The notes under the pieces: generated by a model
The model's database searches: none
Told to the model about the DNA's origin: nothing
Seen by the model: the letters and a program-made list of their open reading frames with translations, nothing else
IMG/VR virus record: IMGVR_UViG_3300033064_001806
Span: 46,364 to 110,363 of that record
Length of the DNA: 64,000 nt
Strand: one strand, 5' to 3'
From: a virus
Part shown: positions 8,499 through 17,342 of the stretch, in pieces
Layout: every line of letters starts with the position of its first letter
Position numbering within the stretch: the stretch's first letter is position 1
Program-made: the position numbers and the translations under genes

Positions 8499-9541
8499 TG
8501 AACAAGTATCAGAAACTACTTCAAGAAATAGAAACTGAGAAAGAACTACAAGGTAATTTACACCGCGATAGTAAGGTTTTGATTGTAGATGGGATGAACT
8601 TATTTATAAGAACATTCTCGGCTATTCCTTCATTAAATGAAGATGGTCAACATATTGGTGGTCTATCTGGCTTTCTCAAATCACTTGCTGCAACAATTCG
8701 TATGACGAATCCAACACGAGTCGTGATTGTCTTTGATGGGAAGGGTGGTTCACTAAGAAGAAAGAAAATATATTCAAATTACAAGGAAGGTAGAGCAAAT
8801 AAATCTAAATTAAATAGGGTTGCGGGTTTTGAGAATCTTGAGGATGAACAAAAGTCTATGAGGTTTCAACTGTTTCGTCTGTTTACTTATTTACAGAATT
8901 TGCCATTAACCATTATATCGATGGATAATATTGAGGCTGATGATGTTATTGCCTACCTTTCTTTTTATTTGAAAGAAAAATCTGTTATATTATCGAATGA
9001 TAGAGATTTTTTACAGTTGGTATCAGAACAAGTTTCTGTGTATTTACCAACGAAAAAAAAGTTATATACACCAGAAAATCTATTAGAAGAAACTGGAGTA
9101 TGGTGTGAGAATTTTATTTTATTCAAAGCATTATTAGGCGATAAGAGTGATAACATTAAAGGTATTAGTGGGTTTGGTGAAAAAACAATATTGAAACACT
9201 TCCCAATACTTTCAGAAAAAAGAAAAATTGATTTAGATATGTTCGTAGAATTTTGTAAATTGTATGATAATAAATCTAAAGCAATCAATGAACTCAAAAA
9301 TAACATTAGTGTATTAGAAACTAACTATAAGCTTATGCAATTACACGATGTTGATATTTCACAAAGTTTTAAATCATCTATACGTGGCATGGTCGATGGT
9401 GAAATCCAAAAACTAAATAAAATTGAATTGGACAAATTATTTATAGTAGATAAATTATACTCTGCTATACCTAATTTTGAACACTGGTTACAAAGAAATT
9501 TTGGAAATCTAAATACGATTCGGAATATATATGCAGGATAA
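8498..9541 (+). CDS. 5'-3' exonuclease / flap endonuclease (T4 RNase H-like)
   Basis: This 347-residue PIN/FEN-family nuclease removes RNA primers and flaps. The acidic metal-binding residues appear in order: VLIVDGMNLF, VVIVFDGKGG, DNIEADDVIAYL, ILSNDRDFLQL, and the helix-hairpin-helix GDKSDNIKGISGFGEKTI. The basic 'RRKKIYSNYKEGRA' matches the arch. The first 25 residues are an extra helical extension. Translation is coupled to uvsX, and the stop overlaps the helicase start by 11 bases. Confidence 0.9.
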   Translation: MNKYQKLLQEIETEKELQGNLHRDSKVLIVDGMNLFIRTFSAIPSLNEDGQHIGGLSGFLKSLAATIRMTNPTRVVIVFDGKGGSLRRKKIYSNYKEGRANKSKLNRVAGFENLEDEQKSMRFQLFRLFTYLQNLPLTIISMDNIEADDVIAYLSFYLKEKSVILSNDRDFLQLVSEQVSVYLPTKKKLYTPENLLEETGVWCENFILFKALLGDKSDNIKGISGFGEKTILKHFPILSEKRKIDLDMFVEFCKLYDNKSKAINELKNNISVLETNYKLMQLHDVDISQSFKSSIRGMVDGEIQKLNKIELDKLFIVDKLYSAIPNFEHWLQRNFGNLNTIRNIYAG

Positions 9542-10883
9542 TTTATCCCAATACGGTCAAACGTTTCAAACAAAAGTAATTATTTCACTATTGAAAGATA
9601 GAGAATTCTTACAACAAGTGTCAGACCTTATAGATCCAACTTATTTTGAATCACAGGCAAACTCTTGGTTAGTTGAGAAGATTATTTCTTATTATGAGAA
9701 ATATAAAAGCCCACCAACATCAGATGTATTCAAATCTGAATTACTAGTGGTAGAAGATAAAATATTGAAAACAACGGTAGTTGATGCACTTAAACAAGTA
9801 AAAAAGTACACAGACAATTCAGATGATGAGTATGTTAAAAATACTGTACTTGAATTTTGTAAAAATCAAAAGATGAAAATAGCGATATTAGAATCAGTTG
9901 ATTTGTTAAGAAGTGGTAAGTATGATTTGATTAAAAAGAAAATTGATAATGCACTTAAAGCAGGAGCGGATAAAGATATTGGACATGAATATAAAATTGA
10001 TGTAATATCTCGCTATGCAGAAGGTGCGAGAGTGTGTGTTCCAACTGGTTGGAATATTATAAATGACATTATGTCAGGTGGGTTAGCAGAAGGAGAACTT
10101 GGTGTACTAGTTGCACCAGCAGGTGGTGGTAAGTCATGGGGCTTAGTGAGTGTTGCTGCAAATGCAGTTAAAGCAGGTAAACGTGTTATTTATTATACAC
10201 TTGAATTGAATCAACATTATGTTGCAAGAAGATTCGATGCTTACTTCACAAAGATTGCTTTTCAAAACTTAGGCGAAGAACACGCACAAGAAAAAATTAA
10301 ATCGGCAATGGAGAACTTAAAAGGTGAATTGATTGTTAAATATTATCCAACAAAAACTCCATCGATTAACACACTCACTTCACATATCGAGAAATGTATT
10401 AGTCAAGGCAAACCACCCGATTTGATTATTGTTGATTACGCAGACTTGATTAAACCCGCAAAAGCAGGTGATAAGAGATTAGAGTTAAACGATATTTACG
10501 AAGACCTTAGAGGAATTGCAGGTTTATATCAACTTCCAATTTGGACTGCTTCACAAGCAAATCGTTCTTCATTGGAAGACGATGTTATCGAAGGTGGTAA
10601 GGTTTCAGAATCATATAATAAAATGATGATTGCTGACTTTGTAATGTCACTATCAAGGAAGTTAGATGACAAAGTTGGTGGCACAGGTAGATGGCATATT
10701 ATTAAAAATAGGTTTGGTCCAGATGGCATGACGTTTCCAAGTAAGGTAAACACAATGACTGGCCATATAGAAATATACGAACCTAACTCCGATATGGGTA
10801 AAACTGTAACGGTTACTATGAAAGGTGAAAAGAATGTAAAGAAAGCACTTTCACAGAAATTCAAAGAATTAGAAGGATTCTAA
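9531..10883 (+). CDS. Replicative DNA helicase, DnaB/gp41-like
   Basis: This 450-residue RecA-fold hexameric helicase has an N-terminal helical domain (1-150), Walker A APAGGGKS (195-202), the family 'GKRVIYYTLELNQHYVARRFDAYF' stretch, Walker B PDLIIVDYADLIKP and the Q/N switch 'LPIWTASQANRSS'. It unwinds the fork ahead of the family B polymerase and should recruit a primase that is not in this window. It is the last gene of the gp32 operon; a strong terminator follows at 10987. Confidence 0.92.
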   Translation: MQDNLSQYGQTFQTKVIISLLKDREFLQQVSDLIDPTYFESQANSWLVEKIISYYEKYKSPPTSDVFKSELLVVEDKILKTTVVDALKQVKKYTDNSDDEYVKNTVLEFCKNQKMKIAILESVDLLRSGKYDLIKKKIDNALKAGADKDIGHEYKIDVISRYAEGARVCVPTGWNIINDIMSGGLAEGELGVLVAPAGGGKSWGLVSVAANAVKAGKRVIYYTLELNQHYVARRFDAYFTKIAFQNLGEEHAQEKIKSAMENLKGELIVKYYPTKTPSINTLTSHIEKCISQGKPPDLIIVDYADLIKPAKAGDKRLELNDIYEDLRGIAGLYQLPIWTASQANRSSLEDDVIEGGKVSESYNKMMIADFVMSLSRKLDDKVGGTGRWHIIKNRFGPDGMTFPSKVNTMTGHIEIYEPNSDMGKTVTVTMKGEKNVKKALSQKFKELEGF

Positions 10884-10893
10884 TACTTATACA

Positions 10894-10962
10894 ATGCTAT
10901 GTTATAAAGCAGAATTACCTAATTTTGAGTGGTGGGACGGTGAAAAATGGGTTATGAAATAA
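10894..10962 (+). CDS. Possible 22-residue peptide
   Basis: A short ATG frame encodes a peptide with sequence PNFEWWDGEKWVMK at its end, rich in Trp and not low-complexity, between the helicase and its terminator. No ribosome site lies at good spacing. It could be a real micro-protein or chance. Confidence 0.25.
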   Translation: MLCYKAELPNFEWWDGEKWVMK

Positions 10963-10986
10963 TTTTATTAAAACCCAATTTTTTTA

Positions 10987-11026
10987 ATCAAAACCATATA
11001 CTTATTCGTATATGGTTTTGATTTTT
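10987..11026 (+). terminator. Strong Rho-independent terminator
   Basis: A perfect 15-bp stem (10987-11001 with 11008-11022), loop TTATTC, is followed by TTTT. It ends the replication operon and insulates the ribonucleotide reductase gene. Confidence 0.85.
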
Positions 11027-11070
11027 ATAATAAAAATGACGTTTTCAATAAAAAAATGATGGAGAAATAA

Positions 11071-12924
11071 ATGAATATTAGCAATAGAATTCTTTCTGAG
11101 ATAACAGTATATATGAAATATGCTCGTTACTTACCAGAAGTAAATAGAAGAGAAACTTGGACGGAGTTAGTAACAAGAAACAAAGAAATGCACCAACGTA
11201 AATACCCTAAACTAGTAGATGAAATTGAAAATGTCTATAAGTTTGTTTATGATAAAAAAGTACTTCCATCTATGCGTTCTTTACAATTTGGTGGTAAGCC
11301 CATTGAAATTTCACCAAATAGAATTTACAACTGTGCGTATTTACCAATTGATGATTGGCGCGCATTTGCTGAAGTAATGTTTCTTTTACTTGGCGGTACA
11401 GGTGTAGGTTATTCAGTTCAAAAGCACCATGTAGAACAACTTCCTCCTATTCATAAACCAAAATCTAAAGAACGTCGTTATCTTATTGGTGATTCAATTG
11501 AAGGTTGGGCTGATGCGATAAAGGCACTTCTAAAGTCTTATTTCACAGGCGGTTCATCTATTCGCTTTGATTATTCAGATATTCGTCAGAAAGGTGCTCG
11601 TTTAATTACAAGTGGTGGTAAAGCACCTGGTCCTGAACCACTTAAAATTTGTATTGAAAAAATTCGTGCTATTCTTGATTTGAAAGGCGATGGTGAACAA
11701 CTCTCACCAATTGAAGTACATGATATAGTTTGCCATATTGCAGACGCAGTTCTTGCAGGTGGTATTCGTCGTGCTGCTCTCATTTCTCTTTTCTCCGCAG
11801 ATGATGACGATATGATTTCGTGTAAGTTTGGAAACTGGTGGGAATTAGATCCACAACGTGGTAGAGCAAATAATTCTGCCGTTCTTCTTCGTAGTAAAGT
11901 ATCTGAAGAATTCTTCAAATCACTTTGGAAGAAAATAGAATTATCTAATGCAGGTGAACCTGGTATTTATCTTTCAAACGATAAAGATTGGGGCACGAAC
12001 CCCTGTTGTGAAATTGCACTTCGTCCTTTCCAATTTTGTAACCTTTGTGAAGTAAATGTATCAGATGTTGTTGACCAAGAAGATTTAGAAGCAAGAGTAC
12101 GTGCTGCTACATTCATTGGTACACTTCAAGCGGGTTATACAGACTTCCATTATCTTCGCCCTATTTGGCAAAGAACTACCGAGAAAGACGCATTACTTGG
12201 AATTGGTATGACAGGTATTGGTTCTGGTAAAGTAACGAAACTGGATTTGAAAGCAGCCGCTAAAGTATCAAGAGAGGAAAATGAAAGAGTTGCTTCCATA
12301 CTTGATATTAATAAATCTGCTCGTACAACAACAATTAAACCAGCAGGTACATCATCTTTAACTCTTGGGTGTTCATCTGGTATTCATGCATGGCACAATG
12401 ATTTTTATTTACGTAGAGTGCGTGTTGGAAAGAATGAAGCAATTTATTCTTATCTTGCAATCAATCATCCAGAGTTGGTTGAGGATGAATACTTCAGACC
12501 ACATGATACTGCTGTGATTGGTGTTCCACAAAAGGCACCAGAGGGGTCGATTCTTCGTAGTGAATCACCATTGCAATTATTAGAAAGAGTAAAATTGTTT
12601 AATCAACAATGGATAAAACCAGGACATAGAACTGGTATGAACACTCATAATATTTCCGCAACAGTTAGTATCAGAGAAAATGAATGGCCTGCGGTAGGTC
12701 AATGGCTTTGGGATAATCGGGAACATTACAATGGACTTTCTGTATTGCCACATGACGGAGGATCTTATATCCAGAGCCCATTTCAGGATATTACAAAAGA
12801 AGAATACGAACGATTGATGGAAACACTACACGATGTTGATTTATCAAAGATTGTAGAAATGGATGATAATACTGATTTGTCTAATGAATTAGCTTGTGCA
12901 GGTGGTGCATGTGAGATAAAATAA
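11071..12924 (+). CDS. nrdJ: Adenosylcobalamin-dependent (class II) ribonucleotide reductase
   Basis: This 617-residue enzyme makes deoxyribonucleotides from ribonucleotides using coenzyme B12. Characteristic segments are 'LPSMRSLQFGG', 'RIYNCAYLPIDD', the 'GGTGVGYSVQ' loop, 'NPCCEIALRPFQFCNLCEVN' with the thiyl-radical Cys region at about 321-326, 'TIKPAGTSSLTLG' and the C-terminal redox pair C609-AGGA-C614. It is shorter than the 739-residue Lactobacillus enzyme. The apparent tag-like 'ILSE' at the start is part of the normal N-terminal helix. A ribosome site (GGAG) precedes the ATG. The thioredoxin at 17.4 kb could re-reduce it. B12 dependence implies a host that makes or imports cobalamin. 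Confidence 0.88.
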   Translation: MNISNRILSEITVYMKYARYLPEVNRRETWTELVTRNKEMHQRKYPKLVDEIENVYKFVYDKKVLPSMRSLQFGGKPIEISPNRIYNCAYLPIDDWRAFAEVMFLLLGGTGVGYSVQKHHVEQLPPIHKPKSKERRYLIGDSIEGWADAIKALLKSYFTGGSSIRFDYSDIRQKGARLITSGGKAPGPEPLKICIEKIRAILDLKGDGEQLSPIEVHDIVCHIADAVLAGGIRRAALISLFSADDDDMISCKFGNWWELDPQRGRANNSAVLLRSKVSEEFFKSLWKKIELSNAGEPGIYLSNDKDWGTNPCCEIALRPFQFCNLCEVNVSDVVDQEDLEARVRAATFIGTLQAGYTDFHYLRPIWQRTTEKDALLGIGMTGIGSGKVTKLDLKAAAKVSREENERVASILDINKSARTTTIKPAGTSSLTLGCSSGIHAWHNDFYLRRVRVGKNEAIYSYLAINHPELVEDEYFRPHDTAVIGVPQKAPEGSILRSESPLQLLERVKLFNQQWIKPGHRTGMNTHNISATVSIRENEWPAVGQWLWDNREHYNGLSVLPHDGGSYIQSPFQDITKEEYERLMETLHDVDLSKIVEMDDNTDLSNELACAGGACEIK

Positions 12925-12929
12925 TTTTA

Positions 12930-12938
12930 TATAGTTAT
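12930..12938 (+). promoter_or_regulatory. Candidate late-type box TATAGTTAT
   Basis: This is one mismatch from TATATTTAT and is followed by TGTATATGTA, the downstream sequence shared with the boxes at 3559 and 45678. It precedes the tagged gene at 12979. Confidence 0.3.
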
Positions 12939-12978
12939 TGTATATGTAAACATCACAGTAATTAATATGGAGAATATA

Positions 12979-13338
12979 GTGAGAGATTTAGTTAATGAAG
13001 GCAGAGAACTGCAAAATAGAGTAACAAGTAAATTTTCAAAGATGGTAAAAGAAGCCGCTCAAGAAGAAGTTTCTTCACCAATAAGAAATCTTGTGAATAA
13101 AATGGAAAAATTTACAGATAATAATCAACATACCGATACATTGAGTGAATTGGCAAAACATTTAAAATCAAAAAAACATCAACTTTTGTTGCAAGCAATT
13201 GATGATATTCATGAAGTAGAAGGTTCTCTACCAAGTGAAATTAGTAAATATAGAGATCGTATATACAATGAATTGACAGCACTCGCTAAAAAAAGTATGA
13301 ATGCTAAAGAGTATTCTGCTATTATGGGTTCGATGTAA
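12979..13338 (+). CDS. Small helical protein, paralogue of the gene at 14216
   Basis: I chose the GTG at 12979 because the upstream ATG (12967) lies on the ribosome site itself (ATGGAG), giving GGAG six bases before GTG. The protein then starts MRDLVNEGREL, a capsid-targeting-like peptide (L-V-N-E). It is entirely helical and charged. The C-terminal half ('LAKHLKSKKHQLLLQAIDDIHEVEG' ... 'AKKSMNAKEYSAIMGSM') aligns with that of the 14216 product ('LAKLVGDKKYQKVLEAVKEI' ... 'EQFSSQEFGVIYSAIG'). The two are diverged duplicates. Possible internal-head protein; function unknown. Confidence 0.6.
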   Translation: MRDLVNEGRELQNRVTSKFSKMVKEAAQEEVSSPIRNLVNKMEKFTDNNQHTDTLSELAKHLKSKKHQLLLQAIDDIHEVEGSLPSEISKYRDRIYNELTALAKKSMNAKEYSAIMGSM

Positions 13339-13390
13339 ATTAAATAGTTAAAGGTGTTATAGTTCTTTGGAATAATGAAGGAGTATAGTT

Positions 13391-13663
13391 ATGGATATTA
13401 CATCATTTTTTATGGGTATATGTGCAGTTACAGTTTTAACGGCAGTTGCAGTTGTAGTTGTGGGTATGTTCAGAATTAGTAAATTAAACAAAGAACTAAA
13501 TAATTTAGTTAGAAACCAAGATACGATGGATAGAATTATTGTTGATAATGAAAGAGAAATCAGAAGAACAATAGATTCCAGAATTGACAGTTTCGGTTCA
13601 AAGATTGAAAAAGAAATAAAATTCATACATGAAAGAATTGATGGATTGAATAAAGTAAAATAA
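13391..13663 (+). CDS. Membrane-anchored coiled-coil protein
   Basis: This 90-residue protein has a single N-terminal transmembrane helix (about residues 6-27, FFMGICAVTVLTAVAVVVVG). A charged coiled-coil follows (SKLNKELNNLVRNQDTMDRI ... KIEKEIKFIHERIDGLNK). The ribosome site GAAGGAG is well placed. The topology suggests a cytoplasmic or periplasmic rod tethered to the inner membrane. A spanin-like or superinfection role is possible but not supported by a motif. Confidence 0.6.
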   Translation: MDITSFFMGICAVTVLTAVAVVVVGMFRISKLNKELNNLVRNQDTMDRIIVDNEREIRRTIDSRIDSFGSKIEKEIKFIHERIDGLNKVK

Positions 13664-13729
13664 ATAATAATTTTTAAAATGAATTCATAGAACTATAACA
13701 CACATTTTTTATAAGTTAGGAGACTTGTT

Positions 13730-13909
13730 ATGAATAAACAAGAATTATTTGAACAGATTTCAAATTTGTTCAATGAGTTTGTGGCAGCACACAACTCAAC
13801 AAAAAAGAAAGACGCTGCAATTGCTCGTAAAGCAGCAGGTGGAATTAAGAAATTAGTTACACCTTATAACCAAGCGTCTGTGACGGAAGCTAAGGTAGCA
13901 AAGCAATAA
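13730..13909 (+). CDS. Small basic protein, faintly histone H1-like
   Basis: This 59-residue protein has an AGGAG ribosome site (13719-13723). It has an amphipathic N-terminal helix (QELFEQISNLFNEFVAAHN) then a basic stretch 'KKKDAAIARKAAGGIKKL'. That order recalls the Bacteroidota Hc1-type small histone-like proteins, in which an acidic helix precedes a 'K..AA..R.RK....LK.L' segment. A nucleoid- or head-DNA-binding role is inference. Its own terminator follows immediately. Confidence 0.6.
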   Translation: MNKQELFEQISNLFNEFVAAHNSTKKKDAAIARKAAGGIKKLVTPYNQASVTEAKVAKQ

Positions 13910-13939
13910 AAAAGGGTGATGGAAACATCACCCTTTTTT
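13908..13939 (+). terminator. Rho-independent terminator
   Basis: The stem AAAAAAGGGTGAT/ATCACCCTTTTTT with loop GGAAAC overlaps the stop codon of the small basic protein. It is perfectly paired and ends in a T run. Confidence 0.85.
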
Positions 13940-13947
13940 ATTTATCC

Positions 13948-13956
13948 CATATTTAT
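13948..13956 (+). promoter_or_regulatory. Candidate late-type box CATATTTAT
   Basis: This is a one-mismatch TATATTTAT box just after a terminator and 50 bases before the membrane-protein gene at 14007. It would drive the operon containing the 899-residue structural-like protein. Confidence 0.35.
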
Positions 13957-14006
13957 ATTTACAATAGTATTTTTCACATCAAGGCAAATATAAATGGGAT
14001 GGCGTA

Positions 14007-14213
14007 ATGTCAGTAAAAAAACCAAGAGAATACAGAAGTGTATTGGCAAAAATATGTTTAGTACTTGGGACATTCTTCAATCCTCTTGGATTCGATGCGG
14101 CTTTTGCTTTAATGATGAAATTTACAGGGAGCTACATACTTACCGATATTATATTTTATTCGGTAGCTCTATTATTTTTTGGACTTTATTTTATCTTATC
14201 TCGTAGGAGTTAA
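14007..14213 (+). CDS. Small membrane protein, two transmembrane helices
   Basis: This 68-residue protein has a basic N-terminus (MSVKKPREYR) followed by two hydrophobic helices (about 12-34 and 41-63), ending SRRS. An overlapping frame from 13994 covers the same DNA, but its product is not coherent and I rejected it. The stop is 2 bases before the next start. Two helices with a charged tail would suit a holin or small inner-membrane protein, but nothing identifies it. Confidence 0.55.
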   Translation: MSVKKPREYRSVLAKICLVLGTFFNPLGFDAAFALMMKFTGSYILTDIIFYSVALLFFGLYFILSRRS

Positions 14214-14215
14214 AA

Positions 14216-14569
14216 ATGAACATATCATCAAGAAAACAACTGTTAGCAGAAGCAGGTGATGTATTAAAAAAGATTCGTGAAGAAGTTGAAGGCCTCGATA
14301 AAAAAGTAGAAACTTCTGTTAAAAAAATAATTAAGTTCTGTGAAGAAGATAAAGACATGGTATCAGGACTTCTTGAACTTGCAAAATTAGTTGGTGATAA
14401 AAAATACCAAAAAGTATTAGAAGCGGTAAAAGAAATTGTAAAAGCAGAAGAAGGCTCACACTATTTCATCGATCAATATATAACAGAAATTAAAAGTATA
14501 TTATTATCTGCTGCAAAAGAACAATTTAGCTCACAAGAGTTTGGTGTAATATATTCTGCAATCGGCTAA
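14216..14569 (+). CDS. Small helical protein with capsid-targeting-like N-terminus
   Basis: This 117-residue acidic/basic helical protein starts MNISSRKQLLAEAGDVL, with L-L-A-E a (L/I)xE candidate cleavage site. The remainder is long amphipathic helices, paralogous to the product at 12979 over about 65 C-terminal residues. The ribosome site AGGAG lies in the preceding gene's end. Probable virion-internal or scaffold-like protein by context; no known family recognised. Confidence 0.6.
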   Translation: MNISSRKQLLAEAGDVLKKIREEVEGLDKKVETSVKKIIKFCEEDKDMVSGLLELAKLVGDKKYQKVLEAVKEIVKAEEGSHYFIDQYITEIKSILLSAAKEQFSSQEFGVIYSAIG

Positions 14570-14592
14570 TTCAAATTCAATTATAGGTAGTT

Positions 14593-17292
14593 ATGAGAAG
14601 AAACATTACATACTTAAATGGTGTTACTGTTCAACAAGAAGATTTAGTACAAGATAAAAATGGTGCTATTATTTGGAATGGGATTGAATACGGTAATCCT
14701 GTTTTCTCTGGTATGCAAGCACTCAATGGAAATGGAGATATTGTAGATGTTTATAATATAACTTTATCTTTCTGTGAAAATACAAGATGGAAAGAAGTTG
14801 ATAGAGAATTTACCAAAGATGTTTTGAAATATAGACCAGTTGGATTTTATAAATATAGATTAAAATTTACATACGATAGAGAAACTGCAAGAATACGCGG
14901 CACTTCTCAAAATGTAATAGTTGAAGATTTCACAAAAGAAACTTCAAAAATATATAAAATCATGATAATAGATAACTATCGTCAATTACCGTTGGAAGAA
15001 GGAGTTCATTATACTATTGCACCAAATGGTTATGTTTGGTTTTTAGGTACTTGGCCATATCCTGAATTGAAAATAATGATTGATTGGCTTGATACCACTA
15101 CAAACGAAACAAAGACCACAGAATATATAACCAATACGATAATAGATAATGGTTATAGTGGAGCAGCAGAAAAAAGAAGTAATGTGTTTACTATTACACA
15201 AAGTGGACAATCCGTTCTGTTTAGTGAGAACTTAAATTTTGTTGCAAGTCTTTATTCAACTCCTGGTATAAATTCAATAATTGCATCCAATCCACTTGGT
15301 ATGTGGAGAGAACCACTTATATACACTATAAATGGTGGTGAGTGTTATGTGGAAGTGGGTATTGATGGTTCATTAAAATATTTAGATTCCAATAAAATAG
15401 AAACAACAGCAGAAGAAATACGGAAAAAAAGTTTATATCGTAATCCATTTGGCACTGGATTAGATTTAACACACAAGAGTGTAAGGGAATTTGAAACTGG
15501 TGAAAACATTTCTGGTAAACCTGCAATTGGCTTATTTCAGATAGTAGAGCCGTACATTCCAGGATTAAATTTTAATATTAAAAACAAGAATTTAGCAGCA
15601 ACATCTGGCATAAGAACAGTTGATGTACAACCAAAAGGTCTTGCTTTCAGAACATATTTTCCAATACCAGTAAATACACCAGACGCACCACTTCAAGTTG
15701 GTATGAGAATGTTCGTAGATAATAGAAGGATAGAAGCTGTTCCATATAGAAGGTGCTTTGAAGGACTTAGAACTGAGTATAGTTTGAATGAAGAATTCAT
15801 TGTTTATTTTGAAAAGGAAGAGCCTTGTTTTTCTGACTCAGCAGGAGCACCTGCAATGCAATTTTCTTCTAGTATTGAATTAGAAGAAGGTGTAGTTATT
15901 GATTGGGAAGGGCAAACAGTCAACAAAGAGTTACCAGATTGTGAATGTTTACGAGTTAGAGTTATAAGAGAACCATATGAAGAGCAAAGAACAGACTGTG
16001 GATGTAGACAAGTAACACGTTCTGACATTTATGAAATTTGTCCAGAATCAACACCACCTGCTATTTATGCTGATTATGAATCAAGAATAAGAACAGATGG
16101 TTCTACTATTTTTACAGTTCCACCAACTGGACTTACTCCGATAGTTTCAAGAGTAGAAAGAATTGAAAAATGTAAAGATAAACCATTGTTTGAAAGAACG
16201 GATTTTACTTACCATAAAATTCCAGATAGTGATATTATAATTGGAAACATACAAAGTGTAATCGGTGGAATGTTTAGTGCAGAAGAATCAGTTGATTGCT
16301 ATGTTACTAATTCAATTCAAACTGGTTCCAATGATTATTATTATAATATTACTGGCTGTAATACGTGTGGTAGTAGTTCTTATTTTACCGTTTCTTACGG
16401 TCATTCCGAAGGTTCTGGCTCAACATATGATTCACAATATGAATATAAATCACCAACAAAAGTAATATACAGTAAGTATAGATTAACGGCACTTGAATCA
16501 CCAGAAACAAATTTTAGTTTTTATTATACAGGAAGTATAGAAACACCAAAGGATATTTATAGTATAAATTTTTATCGTGAATCATACGGTGATAGAATAG
16601 ATCCAGGTAATTTTGAAATATCATTACAAGAACTAAATGGAACTGCTTATCCAAATATGTATTATACTGGTAGTAATGTTCAACCAAGTTCTTCAAATAA
16701 GATTATAAGTTTAGTAGATAATTCAGAATATATAAATGAATCAAATTGCGAAGAAGATCCGTATGCTTCCTATGATTTAGTAAGTGGTTCATTGATTCGT
16801 GGAATTTACAATACAGGTACAGGTAGTATTACTACAAATACACAATACACAACATACGGTAAAGTTTATCCAACCCTTGGTTTAATTGTATTAAATGGTA
16901 ACAGATTGAATGGAGAAGTATCATTCAATAGTGTGAGTGGTAGTAACATAGATGGCGATAATTCATTAAAGATATTTACCGCAATAAGTGGTGCTGCTTC
17001 GCTTGGTTATTCAATAAGAGCTAGAAAAGTAAAAGAACGAGGTGTATCACATTATATAGTTAGAGTACCTGCATCAGAAGCAACCTATACAAATAACCCA
17101 AGTGCCATAAATTCAATTGGTAGATTAAAATACGATTGTATGTCTGAGCAACCAATAACGTATGTTACAACCGTTGGTTTATATAATGATGATAAAGATT
17201 TAATAGCAGTTGCTAAATTTAATAAGCCTATAAAGAAAGAACACGATGATGATTTATTTATAAAAATAAAGATGGCTAAGCAAGATATATAA
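14593..17292 (+). CDS. Large probable virion structural protein
   Basis: At 899 residues this is the largest protein in the window. It is beta-rich and Tyr/Gly/Ser/Thr-rich throughout, with no signal peptide or membrane segment, as in tail, neck or fibre proteins. A cysteine-rich insert at about 450-490 (PDCECLRVRV, TDCGCRQVTR, YEICPEST) and a second at about 590-600 (GCNTCGSSS) are unusual and might bind metal or form knots. It follows two tagged helical proteins and the candidate late-type box at 13948. A host-like promoter follows it. No specific family recognised. Confidence 0.6.
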   Translation: MRRNITYLNGVTVQQEDLVQDKNGAIIWNGIEYGNPVFSGMQALNGNGDIVDVYNITLSFCENTRWKEVDREFTKDVLKYRPVGFYKYRLKFTYDRETARIRGTSQNVIVEDFTKETSKIYKIMIIDNYRQLPLEEGVHYTIAPNGYVWFLGTWPYPELKIMIDWLDTTTNETKTTEYITNTIIDNGYSGAAEKRSNVFTITQSGQSVLFSENLNFVASLYSTPGINSIIASNPLGMWREPLIYTINGGECYVEVGIDGSLKYLDSNKIETTAEEIRKKSLYRNPFGTGLDLTHKSVREFETGENISGKPAIGLFQIVEPYIPGLNFNIKNKNLAATSGIRTVDVQPKGLAFRTYFPIPVNTPDAPLQVGMRMFVDNRRIEAVPYRRCFEGLRTEYSLNEEFIVYFEKEEPCFSDSAGAPAMQFSSSIELEEGVVIDWEGQTVNKELPDCECLRVRVIREPYEEQRTDCGCRQVTRSDIYEICPESTPPAIYADYESRIRTDGSTIFTVPPTGLTPIVSRVERIEKCKDKPLFERTDFTYHKIPDSDIIIGNIQSVIGGMFSAEESVDCYVTNSIQTGSNDYYYNITGCNTCGSSSYFTVSYGHSEGSGSTYDSQYEYKSPTKVIYSKYRLTALESPETNFSFYYTGSIETPKDIYSINFYRESYGDRIDPGNFEISLQELNGTAYPNMYYTGSNVQPSSSNKIISLVDNSEYINESNCEEDPYASYDLVSGSLIRGIYNTGTGSITTNTQYTTYGKVYPTLGLIVLNGNRLNGEVSFNSVSGSNIDGDNSLKIFTAISGAASLGYSIRARKVKERGVSHYIVRVPASEATYTNNPSAINSIGRLKYDCMSEQPITYVTTVGLYNDDKDLIAVAKFNKPIKKEHDDDLFIKIKMAKQDI

Positions 17293-17321
17293 TGGTATCT
17301 GAAATATTTTTCGTATATTTG
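17291..17321 (+). promoter_or_regulatory. Bacteroidota-type promoter (-7 TATATTTG)
   Basis: TATATTTG at 17314-17321 is followed by TATAAATAATAG. The -33 region is weak. It is positioned to drive thioredoxin and the nucleotide cassette. The predicted start lies just before the hairpin at 17343. Confidence 0.65.
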
Positions 17322-17342
17322 TATAAATAATAGATTTTCAAC

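Noticed and set aside
11071-11130. Capsid-targeting-like 'ILSE' at the start of the ribonucleotide reductase
   Set aside because: The N-terminal ISNRILSEITVYMKYARY is the normal first helix of class II reductases, so the match is coincidental.
13994-14206. Alternative frame over the small membrane protein
   Set aside because: It gives a Cys/Trp-rich incoherent product, while 14007 encodes two clean transmembrane helices and fits tightly before 14216.
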